This document shows, piece after piece, positions 1-8,053 of a DNA stretch of 32,239 nt. The translations under genes were made by a program, and so were the position numbers. The notes beneath the pieces were generated by a model. That model did no database searches. It saw only the letters and a list, made by a program, of their open reading frames with translations, and had not been told where the DNA came from. Within the stretch, counting starts at the first letter, position 1, and each line of letters opens with the position of its first letter. Source of the stretch: JALENY01 sp036310185 (lineage in GTDB: Bacteria; Bacillota; Clostridia; Lachnospirales; Lachnospiraceae); NCBI GenBank assembly GCA_036310185.1, contig JAXJSH010000010.1, positions 1 through 32,239 on the forward strand, read 5' to 3'.

Positions 1-130
1 CTTGCTCGCTGTCTACGCTTAGCAACTGTCATTACTGACAGCTACTCAAGACTCGCTACTAATCGGTTGGCTAGACCTTAATTAGACAGGATTTTCACCC
101 GTTTGGTTAATTGCCCTTCGCTGGGCGCAC
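1..130 (-). ncRNA. Group II intron, 5' end (partial)
   Basis: Read on the minus strand, the sequence begins at position 130 with GTGCGCCCAG, which matches the conserved GUGYG 5' splice-site start of bacterial group II introns. The following bases keep the style of domain I, with a short hairpin in which CTGTCA faces TGACAG near positions 29-41. The intron runs off the left edge, so its reverse transcriptase and domains V-VI are not visible. The boundary lies 9 bases after the stop codon of the serine hydrolase gene, so the intron sits just outside that coding region. The call rests on the 5' consensus and intron-like structure only. Confidence 0.7.
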
Positions 131-139
131 AACTGAAAT

Positions 140-1126
140 TTATCTCTCTGTTAATGCTTCAACAATGTTTTTTTCAATATATTCTACTCTGTCAAAAACC
201 ATAGGCTTAAAATGTGCCGTTATGGCTACTACAATTTGATTTTTTCTATCAACATATATAATATTACCACCATCACCAATAGCGGCAATTACATCTCTTG
301 TTCTGTGAGGAAGCCACCACAAAAAACCATAATCCTGATTTCCAAATTTCTCATCGGTAGATATGTAGGATTTTGTCATCATTTCAATCCAATTCTCACT
401 TATAATACGAGTATTATTATAAACACCGTTATTAAGCACCATCAAACCTATCTGTGCCATTTCATAAGCAGAAAGGGATAATCCCCAACCTGCTGTTGGC
501 ATACCTGTCGGGTCCAAAAACCAAACCTTTCCGTGGTCGTTTTTGTTCATTAAATACTCAAACTGGTCTTCTTTGCTCTCACAACCTGCATTACTTCTTG
601 GTACAATTCCTAAAGGTTTAAAAAGATATTCGTTAGCAAAGTCAAGCACATTCATACCACTTGTAATTCTGATAATTCCCAAAAGGATTTGAATGCCAAG
701 AGTGTGATATCTGAATTCATTCGTGATACCTTTGCGACCACCCAAAACATCCAATGTTGTCAGTGCCCAATCTTCCGATGTGCAAACCTTTGTCCAAGGT
801 TCGCTCTTTCCCTTATAAGGTGCTGTCATTGTAAGCAAATGCTTGATTGTAACGTTATATATAGTTTTCTCTCCTCTTTTAGGAGTATAAATTTCCTTGT
901 AATAGTCCATAACAAAGTCGTCTACACTATTTATCAAACCTTGGTCAACGGCAATACCTATCAGCAATGATGTTACAGATTTTGTTACACTCATTACATT
1001 CATTGTATCTTCCTTTTTAAAACCATCTTTATACTCTTCAATTTCAAGTACGTTATCTTTATAAGCTACAATCTGTTTTATATTTATATCGTTTTTACTT
1101 GAATAAGTATCTAAAACTTTCTTCAT
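140..1126 (-). CDS. Serine hydrolase, class C beta-lactamase / PBP4 family
   Basis: The 328-residue product has the beta-lactamase-related serine hydrolase fold. An SVTK tetrad near residue 47 supplies the nucleophile Ser and the Lys of the SxxK motif. A YHT triad stands where YxN is usual, and a GDGGN stretch stands in the place of the C-terminal KTG/HxG motif. Relatives include esterases, D-aminopeptidases and PBP4-like proteins, and the substrate cannot be deduced. The ATG at 1126 is chosen because AGGAGGA lies seven bases upstream; an in-frame ATG at 1159 has no ribosome site. There is no signal peptide, so a cytoplasmic enzyme is likely. A group II intron begins 9 bases after its stop. 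Confidence 0.8.
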   Translation of the reverse strand: MKKVLDTYSSKNDINIKQIVAYKDNVLEIEEYKDGFKKEDTMNVMSVTKSVTSLLIGIAVDQGLINSVDDFVMDYYKEIYTPKRGEKTIYNVTIKHLLTMTAPYKGKSEPWTKVCTSEDWALTTLDVLGGRKGITNEFRYHTLGIQILLGIIRITSGMNVLDFANEYLFKPLGIVPRSNAGCESKEDQFEYLMNKNDHGKVWFLDPTGMPTAGWGLSLSAYEMAQIGLMVLNNGVYNNTRIISENWIEMMTKSYISTDEKFGNQDYGFLWWLPHRTRDVIAAIGDGGNIIYVDRKNQIVVAITAHFKPMVFDRVEYIEKNIVEALTER

Positions 1127-1329
1127 CAAAACTTCCTCCTGTAAAGCAGTAAAAATCATATTATTTGGACGTCCTATAATAAGCCTAAGTGAACTAGAAA
1201 TTAATTTCAGTACTTTTTTTCACAAAAAAGACATCTAAGTTAATAGACATCTTTTTCACAACATAAACTTCAAATCTTTAAACGCTTTCAAGCTCACAAG
1301 AAGCCTGAAATTTCAGCGTGCTCCCATTT

Positions 1330-1782
1330 TTATTTGTGTATATACATTCTTGTCATATCAGGCTCACCATCGCCTTGCACCATACACAAAAACTCCCATC
1401 CATATTTTTCATAGAACCCAATATGGTCAGTAACAAGATAGATTGGTGAAACACCTTTTGATTTCATATCGTCCACAACCATATTCAGTAAATTTCCTGC
1501 AATTCCCTGACAACGGTATTTATCTTCTGTAAAAACAGCACATACATTCGGCGCAAGATCTTTTCTGTCATGAAAATCATTTTCAATAACACCCAGTCCG
1601 CCAATTATTAGATTTCCGTCTAAACAAAGATACCATCCATATTCGGTTTCATTACGTAAATATGCATCCATACATTCCAGATAAGCTTCTGTAGGAACGC
1701 CCCATTTATTATGAAACCATTCTGCTGCCAACTCTTTTATTGTTGGTTCTTCCTTTAATGTAATATACTTGTATTTCTTCAT
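1330..1782 (-). CDS. GNAT family N-acetyltransferase
   Basis: The 150-residue protein fits the GCN5-related acetyltransferase family. The central stretch VCAVFTEDKYRCQGIAGNLL is motif A, with the acetyl-CoA pyrophosphate loop RCQGIAG (the usual RxxGxG/A). The C-terminal FYEKYGWEF is motif B, common in small-molecule acetyltransferases. GGAGGA ends a few bases before the ATG at 1782; an upstream TTG at 1794 would place that ribosome site inside the gene, so it is rejected. The acceptor is unknown. It lies downstream of the DUF1062 fragment on the same strand, separated by a hairpin at 1800-1828, and may be the last gene of that operon. Confidence 0.85.
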   Translation of the reverse strand: MKKYKYITLKEEPTIKELAAEWFHNKWGVPTEAYLECMDAYLRNETEYGWYLCLDGNLIIGGLGVIENDFHDRKDLAPNVCAVFTEDKYRCQGIAGNLLNMVVDDMKSKGVSPIYLVTDHIGFYEKYGWEFLCMVQGDGEPDMTRMYIHK

Positions 1783-1799
1783 TATATCCTCCAATAGTA

Positions 1800-1828
1800 A
1801 TAAGCCGAATAGAAAATACCCGGCTTAT
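1800..1828 (-). terminator. Intercistronic hairpin, weak terminator candidate
   Basis: ATAAGCCG (1800-1807) and CGGCTTAT (1821-1828) form an 8-bp perfect stem with a 13-base loop between the DUF1062 fragment and the GNAT gene. No T-run follows on the minus strand, so it could be an RNA-processing or attenuation hairpin instead. Confidence 0.4.
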
Positions 1829-1832
1829 CAAC

Positions 1833-2129
1833 TTAACTAAATTCAGCTTTATTCCTCTTCAAAAAATCTATATCATTTCCATATTTCAAAGCAAAATCAC
1901 AATCATTTTCCATAAAAAGTTCATAATCATTTTGACTAATTTTTGAGGGTCTTATTCTTTCATAAATTGTCAGATTCCAAGAATGTTTGCACTTTTTACA
2001 TCTGTATATAAGCCATACATCAACCCGATTACCATTAGCATTGACTCTGAACTTCCCTGAATTAACAAACTCCTGTTTCTTACCACATCCCCCACAACGA
2101 TGATATACTTTTATCGAATTCAAACTCAT
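1833..2129 (-). CDS. DUF1062 family protein, C-terminally truncated
   Basis: The 98 residues match the N-terminal half of DUF1062 proteins. There is a CGGCGKK zinc knuckle near residue 12, then GKFRVNANGNRVDVWLIYRC, then a second CKKC knuckle and WNLTIYERI. From memory, full-length members are near 190 residues and carry a C-terminal RNA-binding-like part that is missing here, so this is probably a truncated or decayed copy. Its ATG overlaps the stop of the upstream CD3324-like gene (ATGA), showing translational coupling. The function of the family is not established; the paired CxxC knuckles suggest zinc binding. Confidence 0.7.
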   Translation of the reverse strand: MSLNSIKVYHRCGGCGKKQEFVNSGKFRVNANGNRVDVWLIYRCKKCKHSWNLTIYERIRPSKISQNDYELFMENDCDFALKYGNDIDFLKRNKAEFS

Positions 2130-2407
2130 TGAACAAAAGCATCCATCTCGGAAGTTGTTCTTATGATTCTTTGTATACTCTTTTCAGTTAGGAAATATGT
2201 GGTTGCAAGTGTTTTTATCGAAACTCCATTTTTATGCTTTATGCATATTTCTTGGTTTCGCATTTTATAATACTGCTTTGTTTTAGTCTGGCTTCCCCAG
2301 ATTTTTTTCTCCTTGCATGGAATATATATACTTTTTCCACTAACATACTGCTGAATAGTTTCTATTAATTCTTTTGGCAGAACATCTTCTGCACTGATAT
2401 AGCTCAT
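2126..2407 (-). CDS. CD3324-like small HTH protein
   Basis: The 93-residue product begins MSYISAEDVLPKELIETIQQYV and ends with a helix-turn-helix-like part (GVSIKTLATTYFLTEKSIQRII). This is the layout of the small CD3324/Mor-like proteins common in Clostridia, which are thought to bind DNA. The ATG at 2407 has AGGAGGA just upstream, whereas the in-frame ATG at 2440 lacks a ribosome site. It is translationally coupled to the DUF1062 fragment by an ATGA overlap. A role in regulating the downstream genes is plausible but unproven. Confidence 0.7.
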   Translation of the reverse strand: MSYISAEDVLPKELIETIQQYVSGKSIYIPCKEKKIWGSQTKTKQYYKMRNQEICIKHKNGVSIKTLATTYFLTEKSIQRIIRTTSEMDAFVQ

Positions 2408-2475
2408 TTTAATCCTCCTATTATTTATGTGGGGATTCATCCGAGCTTAACTATTCATTTTATTTTAAGCTCAGA

Positions 2476-2505
2476 CTACTGAGCAATAACATATCTTTTG
2501 CACAT
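2476..2505 (-). CDS. Possible 9-residue leader peptide (MCKRYVIAQ)
   Basis: AGGAGGG lies 6-7 bases upstream of an ATG at 2505, followed by only nine sense codons and TAG. A very good ribosome site on so short a frame, in the leader of the CD3324/DUF1062/GNAT operon, suggests a leader peptide. It could equally be the surviving start of a lost gene. Confidence 0.35.
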   Translation of the reverse strand: MCKRYVIAQ

Positions 2506-2537
2506 AAAAGTTCCCTCCTTTCAACACTACTACTTTA

Positions 2538-2565
2538 ATGATACAGATTACCCCGAAAAATACAA
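2538..2565 (-). promoter_or_regulatory. Candidate sigma-A promoter
   Basis: On the minus strand TTGTAT (2565-2560), a 16-base spacer and TATCAT (2543-2538) lie about 35 bases upstream of the leader-peptide ATG. This would drive the CD3324-DUF1062-GNAT operon. It is a moderate consensus match only. Confidence 0.35.
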
Positions 2566-2786
2566 CATCATTTTTAGTTATAAACAAACATGTTCTTCAT
2601 AAACTTCAAATTGAACAAAATCGCTGCGCGATGGCCTGCCAAGGCTGTGGCGTAGTTTTCTACTTTTTCTAAAAAAGGCAGTGACAGGATTGTCCCAAGA
2701 TAGTATTGTTAAAGTACGACCAATAACAAACTTCAAACACGGGCTTAGTCCCGACAACTGCCTATGAAAAGAATACCACTTTCAGG

Positions 2787-2811
2787 CTGCTTACACAAGC
2801 AGTTTTATTTT
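2787..2811 (+). terminator. Rho-independent terminator in front of the IS genes
   Basis: CTGCTT (2787-2792), loop ACAC and AAGCAG (2797-2802) are followed by TTTTATTTT. In this place it would block transcription entering the element from outside, a common protective device of insertion sequences. Confidence 0.6.
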
Positions 2812-2820
2812 GCAAATGCT

Positions 2821-2871
2821 CCTCCATGATAGGTAGTTACTGTTGCTATTACTACTTTTATTTCATGGAGG
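2821..2871 (+). promoter_or_regulatory. Hairpin sequestering the recombinase ribosome site
   Basis: CCTCCATGA (2821-2829) is a perfect complement of TCATGGAGG (2863-2871), and the second arm contains the GGAGG Shine-Dalgarno of the recombinase that starts at 2878. Transcripts entering from upstream would fold and hide the ribosome site, whereas a promoter between the arms would make translatable mRNA. Confidence 0.55.
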
Positions 2872-2877
2872 TTATTT

Positions 2878-3720
2878 ATGTACGAAGATATTTTACAGTT
2901 AGTGACCGTTGCGGCACAAAAAAAGAATCTGAAGGAATCTACCATACACACCTATCGTCAGTCACTAAAACATTTCTTTAAATTAACCGGTAAGTCATGG
3001 AAAGAACTTACCGTAGCGGATGCCGATGATTTCCTGACAGCAAAGCGATTGGCCGGTGCCATGCCGGAAACCTATAACCATTACTATGCGGCTCTGCGTT
3101 TCATGTACAAACGGGTACTCAAACTTAACTGGAACGAAGACGACCTTCCACGCATGAAGCGTGACCGTTCCCTGCCCACTGTTCTTTCAAGAGAAGAAGT
3201 GAATGCCATTCTTGATGCTACTCCGAACCTGAAATACAAAGCTATTTTTGCAGTTATGTACTCAGGTGGTCTTCGGGTATCTGAAACAACCCATTTGCAT
3301 TATGAGGACATTTCCCGTAGGAACCACTCCATTCACATACACAATACGAAAAACAGAATGGATCGTTATACTATTCTTGCCGACCGCACTCTAGACATTC
3401 TGACTGAATACTGGTTCAAATGCGGAAAGCCCAGAGACATCCTTTTTCCCAGTCAGGTAACCGGAGAATATCTAGACATCTCCGCAGTAAATCAGGTTCT
3501 AAGAAGAAGTGCACAACGTGCAGGCATTACCAAACGTGTCACTTCCCATGCATTTAGGCACAGCTTCGCAAGTCATCTTTTGGAAGCAGGGTGTGACATT
3601 AAGTACATTCAGGCATTGTTGGGACATTTAGACCCTAAATCCACCGAGGTTTATCTTCATGTCAGCAACAAAACTCTGCTGGGTATTAAAAGTCCTTTTG
3701 ATGTACAGGAGGATTCATAA
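2878..3720 (+). CDS. IS-associated tyrosine recombinase
   Basis: This 280-residue protein is an XerC/XerD-like tyrosine recombinase with an N-terminal SAM-like core-binding domain (residues 1-90) and a C-terminal catalytic domain. Visible catalytic residues are Arg in SGGLRVSE (about residue 133), HxxR in HAFRHSFASH (about 223), the GH of LLGHLDPKS and the nucleophile Tyr in EVYLHV (about 258). The ATG at 2878 follows GGAGG with seven bases between. Its TAA overlaps the transposase start as TAATG. Such recombinase/IS91-transposase pairs are known in Firmicutes; the recombinase may resolve or assist transposition. Confidence 0.88.
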   Translation: MYEDILQLVTVAAQKKNLKESTIHTYRQSLKHFFKLTGKSWKELTVADADDFLTAKRLAGAMPETYNHYYAALRFMYKRVLKLNWNEDDLPRMKRDRSLPTVLSREEVNAILDATPNLKYKAIFAVMYSGGLRVSETTHLHYEDISRRNHSIHIHNTKNRMDRYTILADRTLDILTEYWFKCGKPRDILFPSQVTGEYLDISAVNQVLRRSAQRAGITKRVTSHAFRHSFASHLLEAGCDIKYIQALLGHLDPKSTEVYLHVSNKTLLGIKSPFDVQEDS

Positions 3721-4871
3721 TGGAGCATCCCACTGTACAGGATATATTTTTACGCTTTTACCCACAATACCTTGATAAATACGCACCTTCCCCACAGCAG
3801 TCCAAAGTTGCTAACTGTATCATTAACTGCAAGACCGGTGCTTACGGTGCAAATGTAAGTGTATGTGAGGACTGTGGGCATCTGCAAATCCACTATAACT
3901 CCTGCCGAAACAGATGCTGTCCCATGTGTCAGGCTTTGCCCAAGGAAAAGTGGATGGATAAGCGTCGTGAAGATGTGCTGGATGCCCCTTACTTCCATGT
4001 AGTATTTACGGTACCGCAGGAACTGAACCCCTTAATCTACAGCAACCAGCAGCTTCTCTACGATGCGCTGTACCACTGCGTTTCAGCAACCATTAATGAA
4101 TTGACCGCAGATACGAAGCATCTTGGTGCAAAAGTTGGTTATATCTGTGTGTTACATACCTGGGGTTCTGAAATGAATTATCATCCCCACATCCATATCA
4201 TCCTACTTGGTGGTGGCCTGACTGCTAAAAATCAATGGCGTGATAAGGGTGAGGAATTCTTTCTTCCGGTAAAGGTAATGTCAAAACTGTTTCGTGGCAA
4301 ATACATGGCTGAACTTAAAACCCTCTGGGAAGAGGAAAAGCTTCAGTTTCATGGAAGCAGCGAAAAGTATCGTAACCATTACGCCTTCAAGGAACTCCTG
4401 AACATTTGTTATGAAAAGGACTGGATTCCACACTGCAAGAAAACCTTTAATGGTGCTCAGTCCGTTATTAACTACCTTGGGAAATACACCCACAGGATTG
4501 CCATCAGCAACCACCGTATTATCCGCATGGATGAGGGTACTGTTACCTTCTATGTAAAGGATTACCGTGAAGAAGGCCGGTGGAAGGAACATACCGTTTC
4601 GGGCATTGAATTTATTCGTCGCTTCCTGATGCATGTGCCTCCCAAACGCTTTGTGCGAATCAGGCACTATGGCTTACTGTGTACCAGAACCAAGACCAGA
4701 CAGCTGACATTATGCAGGAATCTTCTTGGCTGTAAACAGTATCTTTCCAAGCTTAAAGGTATGGAAACACCACAGATACTTGAAACCCTCTATGGTATCA
4801 AGGTTACTGTTTGTAAGTGCTGCGGTGGACACCTTGGAAAGCCTGGGCAGCGGATACCTTTACGGATTTAA
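3720..4871 (+). CDS. IS91-family HUH (Y2) transposase
   Basis: The 383-residue protein has an N-terminal zinc-binding region with CEDCGH and CRNRCCPMC around residues 49-70. The HUH motif HPHIH is near residue 154, and the tyrosine pair YLGKY (YxxxY) is near residue 252, as in the Y2 transposases of IS91. A C-terminal CKCCGG adds another zinc site. Family members nick single strands and move by rolling-circle replication between ori and ter ends. It starts at an ATG overlapping the recombinase stop, with AGGAGG seven bases upstream. It looks full length and intact. Confidence 0.9.
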   Translation: MEHPTVQDIFLRFYPQYLDKYAPSPQQSKVANCIINCKTGAYGANVSVCEDCGHLQIHYNSCRNRCCPMCQALPKEKWMDKRREDVLDAPYFHVVFTVPQELNPLIYSNQQLLYDALYHCVSATINELTADTKHLGAKVGYICVLHTWGSEMNYHPHIHIILLGGGLTAKNQWRDKGEEFFLPVKVMSKLFRGKYMAELKTLWEEEKLQFHGSSEKYRNHYAFKELLNICYEKDWIPHCKKTFNGAQSVINYLGKYTHRIAISNHRIIRMDEGTVTFYVKDYREEGRWKEHTVSGIEFIRRFLMHVPPKRFVRIRHYGLLCTRTKTRQLTLCRNLLGCKQYLSKLKGMETPQILETLYGIKVTVCKCCGGHLGKPGQRIPLRI

Positions 4872-5045
4872 AGTTTGGAATTCACATTTCTTCAAAAGCC
4901 TCAGCAATGAGGTCTATTTGTCGTGCTTAGATTTTGAAATGAGACTCTCCGCTGTAATGACATAACCTTTACTTTTCGGTAAAGTGCAAAGATTGAAAGT
5001 CCATACATGTCGGCTCCAGTGACGCAACTTTGTTCACTATAGAAA

Positions 5046-5121
5046 AATCGAAATTGATGTAAACGATAGGGCAGTTTATCAACGGATGTAAGCTGCTTTA
5101 TCGTTTACACCAACTTCGATT
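5046..5121. repeat. Large inverted repeat, 29-base arms
   Basis: The left arm (5046-5074, starting AATCGAAATTG) and the right arm (5093-5121) pair with four mismatches in 29 bases around an 18-base loop. It lies about 175 bases after the IS91 transposase stop and directly against the remnant ORF of the serine recombinase. It could be the hairpin at the end of the IS91 element (ori or ter) or a strong intergenic terminator, though no clear T-run follows. The 4872-5045 stretch shows no gene. Confidence 0.75.
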
Positions 5122-5272
5122 GGTTTCTAATCAAATTTATTAGCGATTTATCTTCTGTCATCTGGAAATATTTAAGTGCATCTATAATCGCTTCACTCTT
5201 TTCTGGTGTCACTTTTGGCACTCTGTTCTTACCTTCGCCCACATTGTAGTTAATGCGTTCTATAAGTCTATT
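5105..5272 (-). pseudogene. Remnant of the small ORF that follows Tn4451-type recombinases
   Basis: After the recombinase stop, an overlapping open frame reads LIERINYNVGEGKNR, then VPKVTPEKSEAIIDALKYFQM, without a usable start. It resembles the broken small ORF after the second recombinase (28344-28526), sharing VGE, N, VP, EK, AI, AL and F-M at similar spacing. Its end runs into the large hairpin, which suggests the IS91 element cut it. The identification rests on comparing two decayed copies, so it is moderate. Confidence 0.45.
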
Positions 5273-6966
5273 TCAATAATATCATCTGGAGTTTTTCGAG
5301 GCAAAAGAATTACCGTCTCAACTTGTGTATCATTGTCCAAACTCAAATTCATATCTTCCTCAATAATCGGAAGGTTGAATTTCATAGATTTCAGCCACTG
5401 TCCATTGGGCTGACGTTCCTCATAAATCTGGATTTCAGAAATCAATGCTTCTATAATCTGTCGCTTTTCCACTTCGTCCATCACTGCATACAACTTATCG
5501 AAGTAAATCAATACCTTGTAGATATTGTCGCCAGTAAGTTTCTCTGCTTCAATCGCCATTTTCTTTGCTCTGGCTGCAATCAACAGATTCTCTGTATCCT
5601 CAATCTTATCATACATCTTGTAAAGACGATCATCAAGGTCTGCTTTTCGTCTGATATAATGCTTGTCATCCGGATCAAGGGAATCTATTTCTTCCATTAA
5701 CTTTGATTTTGTAGAATAGCTCTGTCGGAGCTGTTTTTCATAATTGGAAATCTCCTGTTCAATAGCGGAAGTATCCACTTTCATACTAATCTTTTCCTGC
5801 ATCATAGCAGCAAATTCAGGATTACTCACCAGCTTCACAATAACTTCTGCCACCGCATCATCCAGCAATTCCTCGTTGATCTGCTTCTTGTAATCACATT
5901 TATGTCCACGAATCATAGTACGGTGCTTACAGCCATAGTAGAAGAAATCCTTATATTTTGTTCCATCCGGTCGGTGTTTGATACTTTTATTTCCGTACAT
6001 CCCGGCACCACAAATCGGACATTTTACGATACCGGACAAAAGATGGATTTTTGTATCCTTCCCACGATTGACATGTTCGTATTTTTTAGCCTGTGCCAAC
6101 AGCTTCACCTGTGCTTTGTGCCAGAGTTCTTCCGATACAATTTCCTCATGCAGCCCGTCTACTAAAAGATAATCATCCTGCTCAACCAGCTTATAGTCAT
6201 TTCTCGTGCCATGTACTTTTTCTGTTTTTCTTCTGCCATAAGCAATCTTCCCACAATAAACAGGATTTTTAATGATCCGACGAATAAAAGCCGCATCAAA
6301 CAATGGATTCTTTCCATTTTGACGTGGGATTTTATGTATTCCATGATTTTCGAGATATTTGGCAAGACCGTTTGCACCGATGTCTGTATGCACATACTGG
6401 TCAAAAATCACACGGATGGCTTCTGCTTCTTCCTCATTAATAAAAAGCTCCCCTTTTTCAAGGGAATATCCGTAAGGCGCAAATCCTCCGTTCCATTTAC
6501 CCTCACGTGCTTTCTGGATTCTGCCCTCCATAGTCTGTACCCGAATATTTTCACGTTCAATCTCTGCAACCGCAGATAAAACAGAAATCATCAGTTTTCC
6601 AGCATCTTTGGAAGAATCAATACCGTCCTCTACGCAAATCAGATTAACACCAAACTCCTGCATTACCTGTAAAGCTGATAACACATCCGCTGCGTTTCTG
6701 CCAAATCTGGACAATTTAAATACCAACACAAAAGAGACACCATCTTTACCAGATTTAATGTCCTCCATCATGTGGTTAAATTCCAATCGTCCCTCAATGG
6801 ATTTACCCGATTTTCCGGCATCCTCATATTCTCCGACAATCTCATAATCGTTAAAAACTGCAAACGTTTTCATTCTGGATTTCTGTGCCTCCAGAGAATA
6901 ACCATCAATCTGCATGGAAGTGGATACTCTTGTATAAATATATACTTTTACTCTATCTTTCTTCAT
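5260..6966 (-). CDS. Large serine recombinase (TnpX/TndX-like)
   Basis: The 568-residue protein has an N-terminal resolvase catalytic domain with nucleophile Ser15 in YTRVSTSMQ, the conserved KLSRFGRNAADV helix and GKLMISVLSAVAEIEREN. A recombinase domain spans about 165-270. A zinc ribbon lies about 310-360 (CPICG, then YGCKH and HKC), followed by a coiled coil about 400-470. This is the order of site-specific integrases/excisionases of Tn4451-like mobilizable transposons and clostridial conjugative transposons. GAGG lies upstream of the ATG at 6966. It is intact, about half identical by eye to the recombinase at 28527-30308, and lies downstream of the RhuM gene on the same strand. Confidence 0.92.
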   Translation of the reverse strand: MKKDRVKVYIYTRVSTSMQIDGYSLEAQKSRMKTFAVFNDYEIVGEYEDAGKSGKSIEGRLEFNHMMEDIKSGKDGVSFVLVFKLSRFGRNAADVLSALQVMQEFGVNLICVEDGIDSSKDAGKLMISVLSAVAEIERENIRVQTMEGRIQKAREGKWNGGFAPYGYSLEKGELFINEEEAEAIRVIFDQYVHTDIGANGLAKYLENHGIHKIPRQNGKNPLFDAAFIRRIIKNPVYCGKIAYGRRKTEKVHGTRNDYKLVEQDDYLLVDGLHEEIVSEELWHKAQVKLLAQAKKYEHVNRGKDTKIHLLSGIVKCPICGAGMYGNKSIKHRPDGTKYKDFFYYGCKHRTMIRGHKCDYKKQINEELLDDAVAEVIVKLVSNPEFAAMMQEKISMKVDTSAIEQEISNYEKQLRQSYSTKSKLMEEIDSLDPDDKHYIRRKADLDDRLYKMYDKIEDTENLLIAARAKKMAIEAEKLTGDNIYKVLIYFDKLYAVMDEVEKRQIIEALISEIQIYEERQPNGQWLKSMKFNLPIIEEDMNLSLDNDTQVETVILLPRKTPDDIIEIDL

Positions 6967-6983
6967 CTCATTCTACCTCATCT

Positions 6984-7002
6984 GTGCCACAGGCTCTGGC
7001 AC
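6984..7002 (-). repeat. Short palindrome between rhuM and the recombinase
   Basis: GTGCCA (6984-6989) pairs with TGGCAC (6997-7002). On the minus strand the surrounding AAAAGTGC...GCACAGAT closely resembles the palindrome at 8054-8072 on the other side of the RhuM gene. Confidence 0.55.
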
Positions 7003-7027
7003 TTTTCGGTTTTTATCATTTGGTTCA

Positions 7028-8032
7028 TCACTTTTTCTCAGCTTTTTGTTCCAGTATTTTTATCGAATCAAAATAATCCTGCTCTACATCACTGAGCGTT
7101 CTTGCCTTGTACTTCCTGTATTCTTCCGTAGCTTTATCAACCGCCTGCTTATGTGAAACACTTCCGTTCCCAATCAATAACTGTTCACCACTCATGGTAA
7201 GAATACGGTCCAAATGTTCTGCCCAGTCTTTCATGGTCATTGCCTGTTCACGCTCTGCCTGACGCTCTGCAAAATCTAAATATCCGGATACAAGCTGTCC
7301 CATGGCACGTAGCTCTTTTTCATCCAGATAATTTTTCGCAATCACAGCTTCTTTCAGTGTAGGCTGGTTTCCGGCAAAGGTAGTCAGTCCCATAAATTCT
7401 TTTTCTGCATCGGCTCTTGTATAGATTACCTCTGCCGCAGTCTGTCCATGAATGGCATAATGGATTTTATTCTGAACTTTTTTGAAAAACTGAATTGAAA
7501 TCTCTGCCTTTGGATCATAATCAATACTGGTCGCATAGATTTCAAGAACTTGCCTGTAAAACACTTTTTCAGAAGCACGGATGTCTCTGATCCTTTCGAG
7601 CAATTCTCGAAAATATCCACCGCCACCTAAGTTTTTCAGACGTTCATCATCCATGGCAAATCCTTTTTTCATATATTCTTTCAAAATATTTATCGCCCAG
7701 ATTCTGAACTGCGTACCACGCTTGGACTTCACACGATAACCAACAGAGATAATCACATCCAGATTGTAGTAATCAACCTGATATATCTTTCCGTCCGAAG
7801 CAGTTGTTGCAAAATTTGCAACAACTGAATCACGCTGCAATTCTCCCTCCGAAAAAACATTTTTGATATGCCTGGATATGGTTGATTTATCTCGCTGGAA
7901 TAATTCTGCCATTTGGTCGATGGACAGCCAGACAGTATCTTCGTCAAAAGTGGTTTCGATTTTTGCCAAACCATCTTCTGTTGTATAAATGATCATATTT
8001 GATTTCTGATACATTTCTTCCTTATTATTCAC
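7028..8032 (-). CDS. RhuM family protein
   Basis: The 334-residue protein matches the RhuM family (named from a Salmonella pathogenicity island). The N-terminus has IDQMAELFQRDKSTISRHIKNVF, a winged-helix-like part. SVVANFATTASDGKIYQVDYYNLDVIISVGYRVKS and FRIWA follow, which are signature stretches of the family. The C-terminal half is helical with EKEFMGLTTFAGNQPTLKEA. The molecular role is unknown; genes of this family are frequent in mobile islands and near restriction or conjugation genes. The start may be the GTG at 8032 or the ATG at 8014, which has AAGGA just upstream. It lies between two related palindromes, as a cassette would. Confidence 0.85.
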   Translation of the reverse strand: MNNKEEMYQKSNMIIYTTEDGLAKIETTFDEDTVWLSIDQMAELFQRDKSTISRHIKNVFSEGELQRDSVVANFATTASDGKIYQVDYYNLDVIISVGYRVKSKRGTQFRIWAINILKEYMKKGFAMDDERLKNLGGGGYFRELLERIRDIRASEKVFYRQVLEIYATSIDYDPKAEISIQFFKKVQNKIHYAIHGQTAAEVIYTRADAEKEFMGLTTFAGNQPTLKEAVIAKNYLDEKELRAMGQLVSGYLDFAERQAEREQAMTMKDWAEHLDRILTMSGEQLLIGNGSVSHKQAVDKATEEYRKYKARTLSDVEQDYFDSIKILEQKAEKK

Positions 8033-8053
8033 TTGTATACCCCATTTCTATTT

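Larger units (their letters stand above)
2600..5121 (+). mobile_element. IS91-type two-gene insertion sequence (approximate ends)
   Basis: A plus-strand element carries a tyrosine recombinase and an overlapping HUH transposase inside minus-strand flanking genes. IS91-type elements lack terminal inverted repeats and make no target duplication, so the ends cannot be read directly. The left limit is placed near the GC-richer start at about 2600. The right limit is placed at the end of the large hairpin, where a recombinase companion ORF (5105-5272) appears to be cut. The 2506-2877 stretch has no gene of its own except control structures. Confidence 0.55.

Noticed and set aside
1224..1253. GACATCT direct repeat and A/T-rich stem between the first two genes
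   Set aside because: The repeat is direct, not inverted, and the only pairing is AAAAAGA with TCTTTTT, too weak to call a terminator.
2600..2760. Open minus-strand frame upstream of the IS genes
   Set aside because: It has no start codon or ribosome site, and the stretch is better explained as the non-coding left end of the IS element.
7028..8032. RhuM gene considered as a toxin or antitoxin
   Set aside because: There is no partner gene and no toxin motif; the family function is unknown, so no toxin-antitoxin role is claimed.
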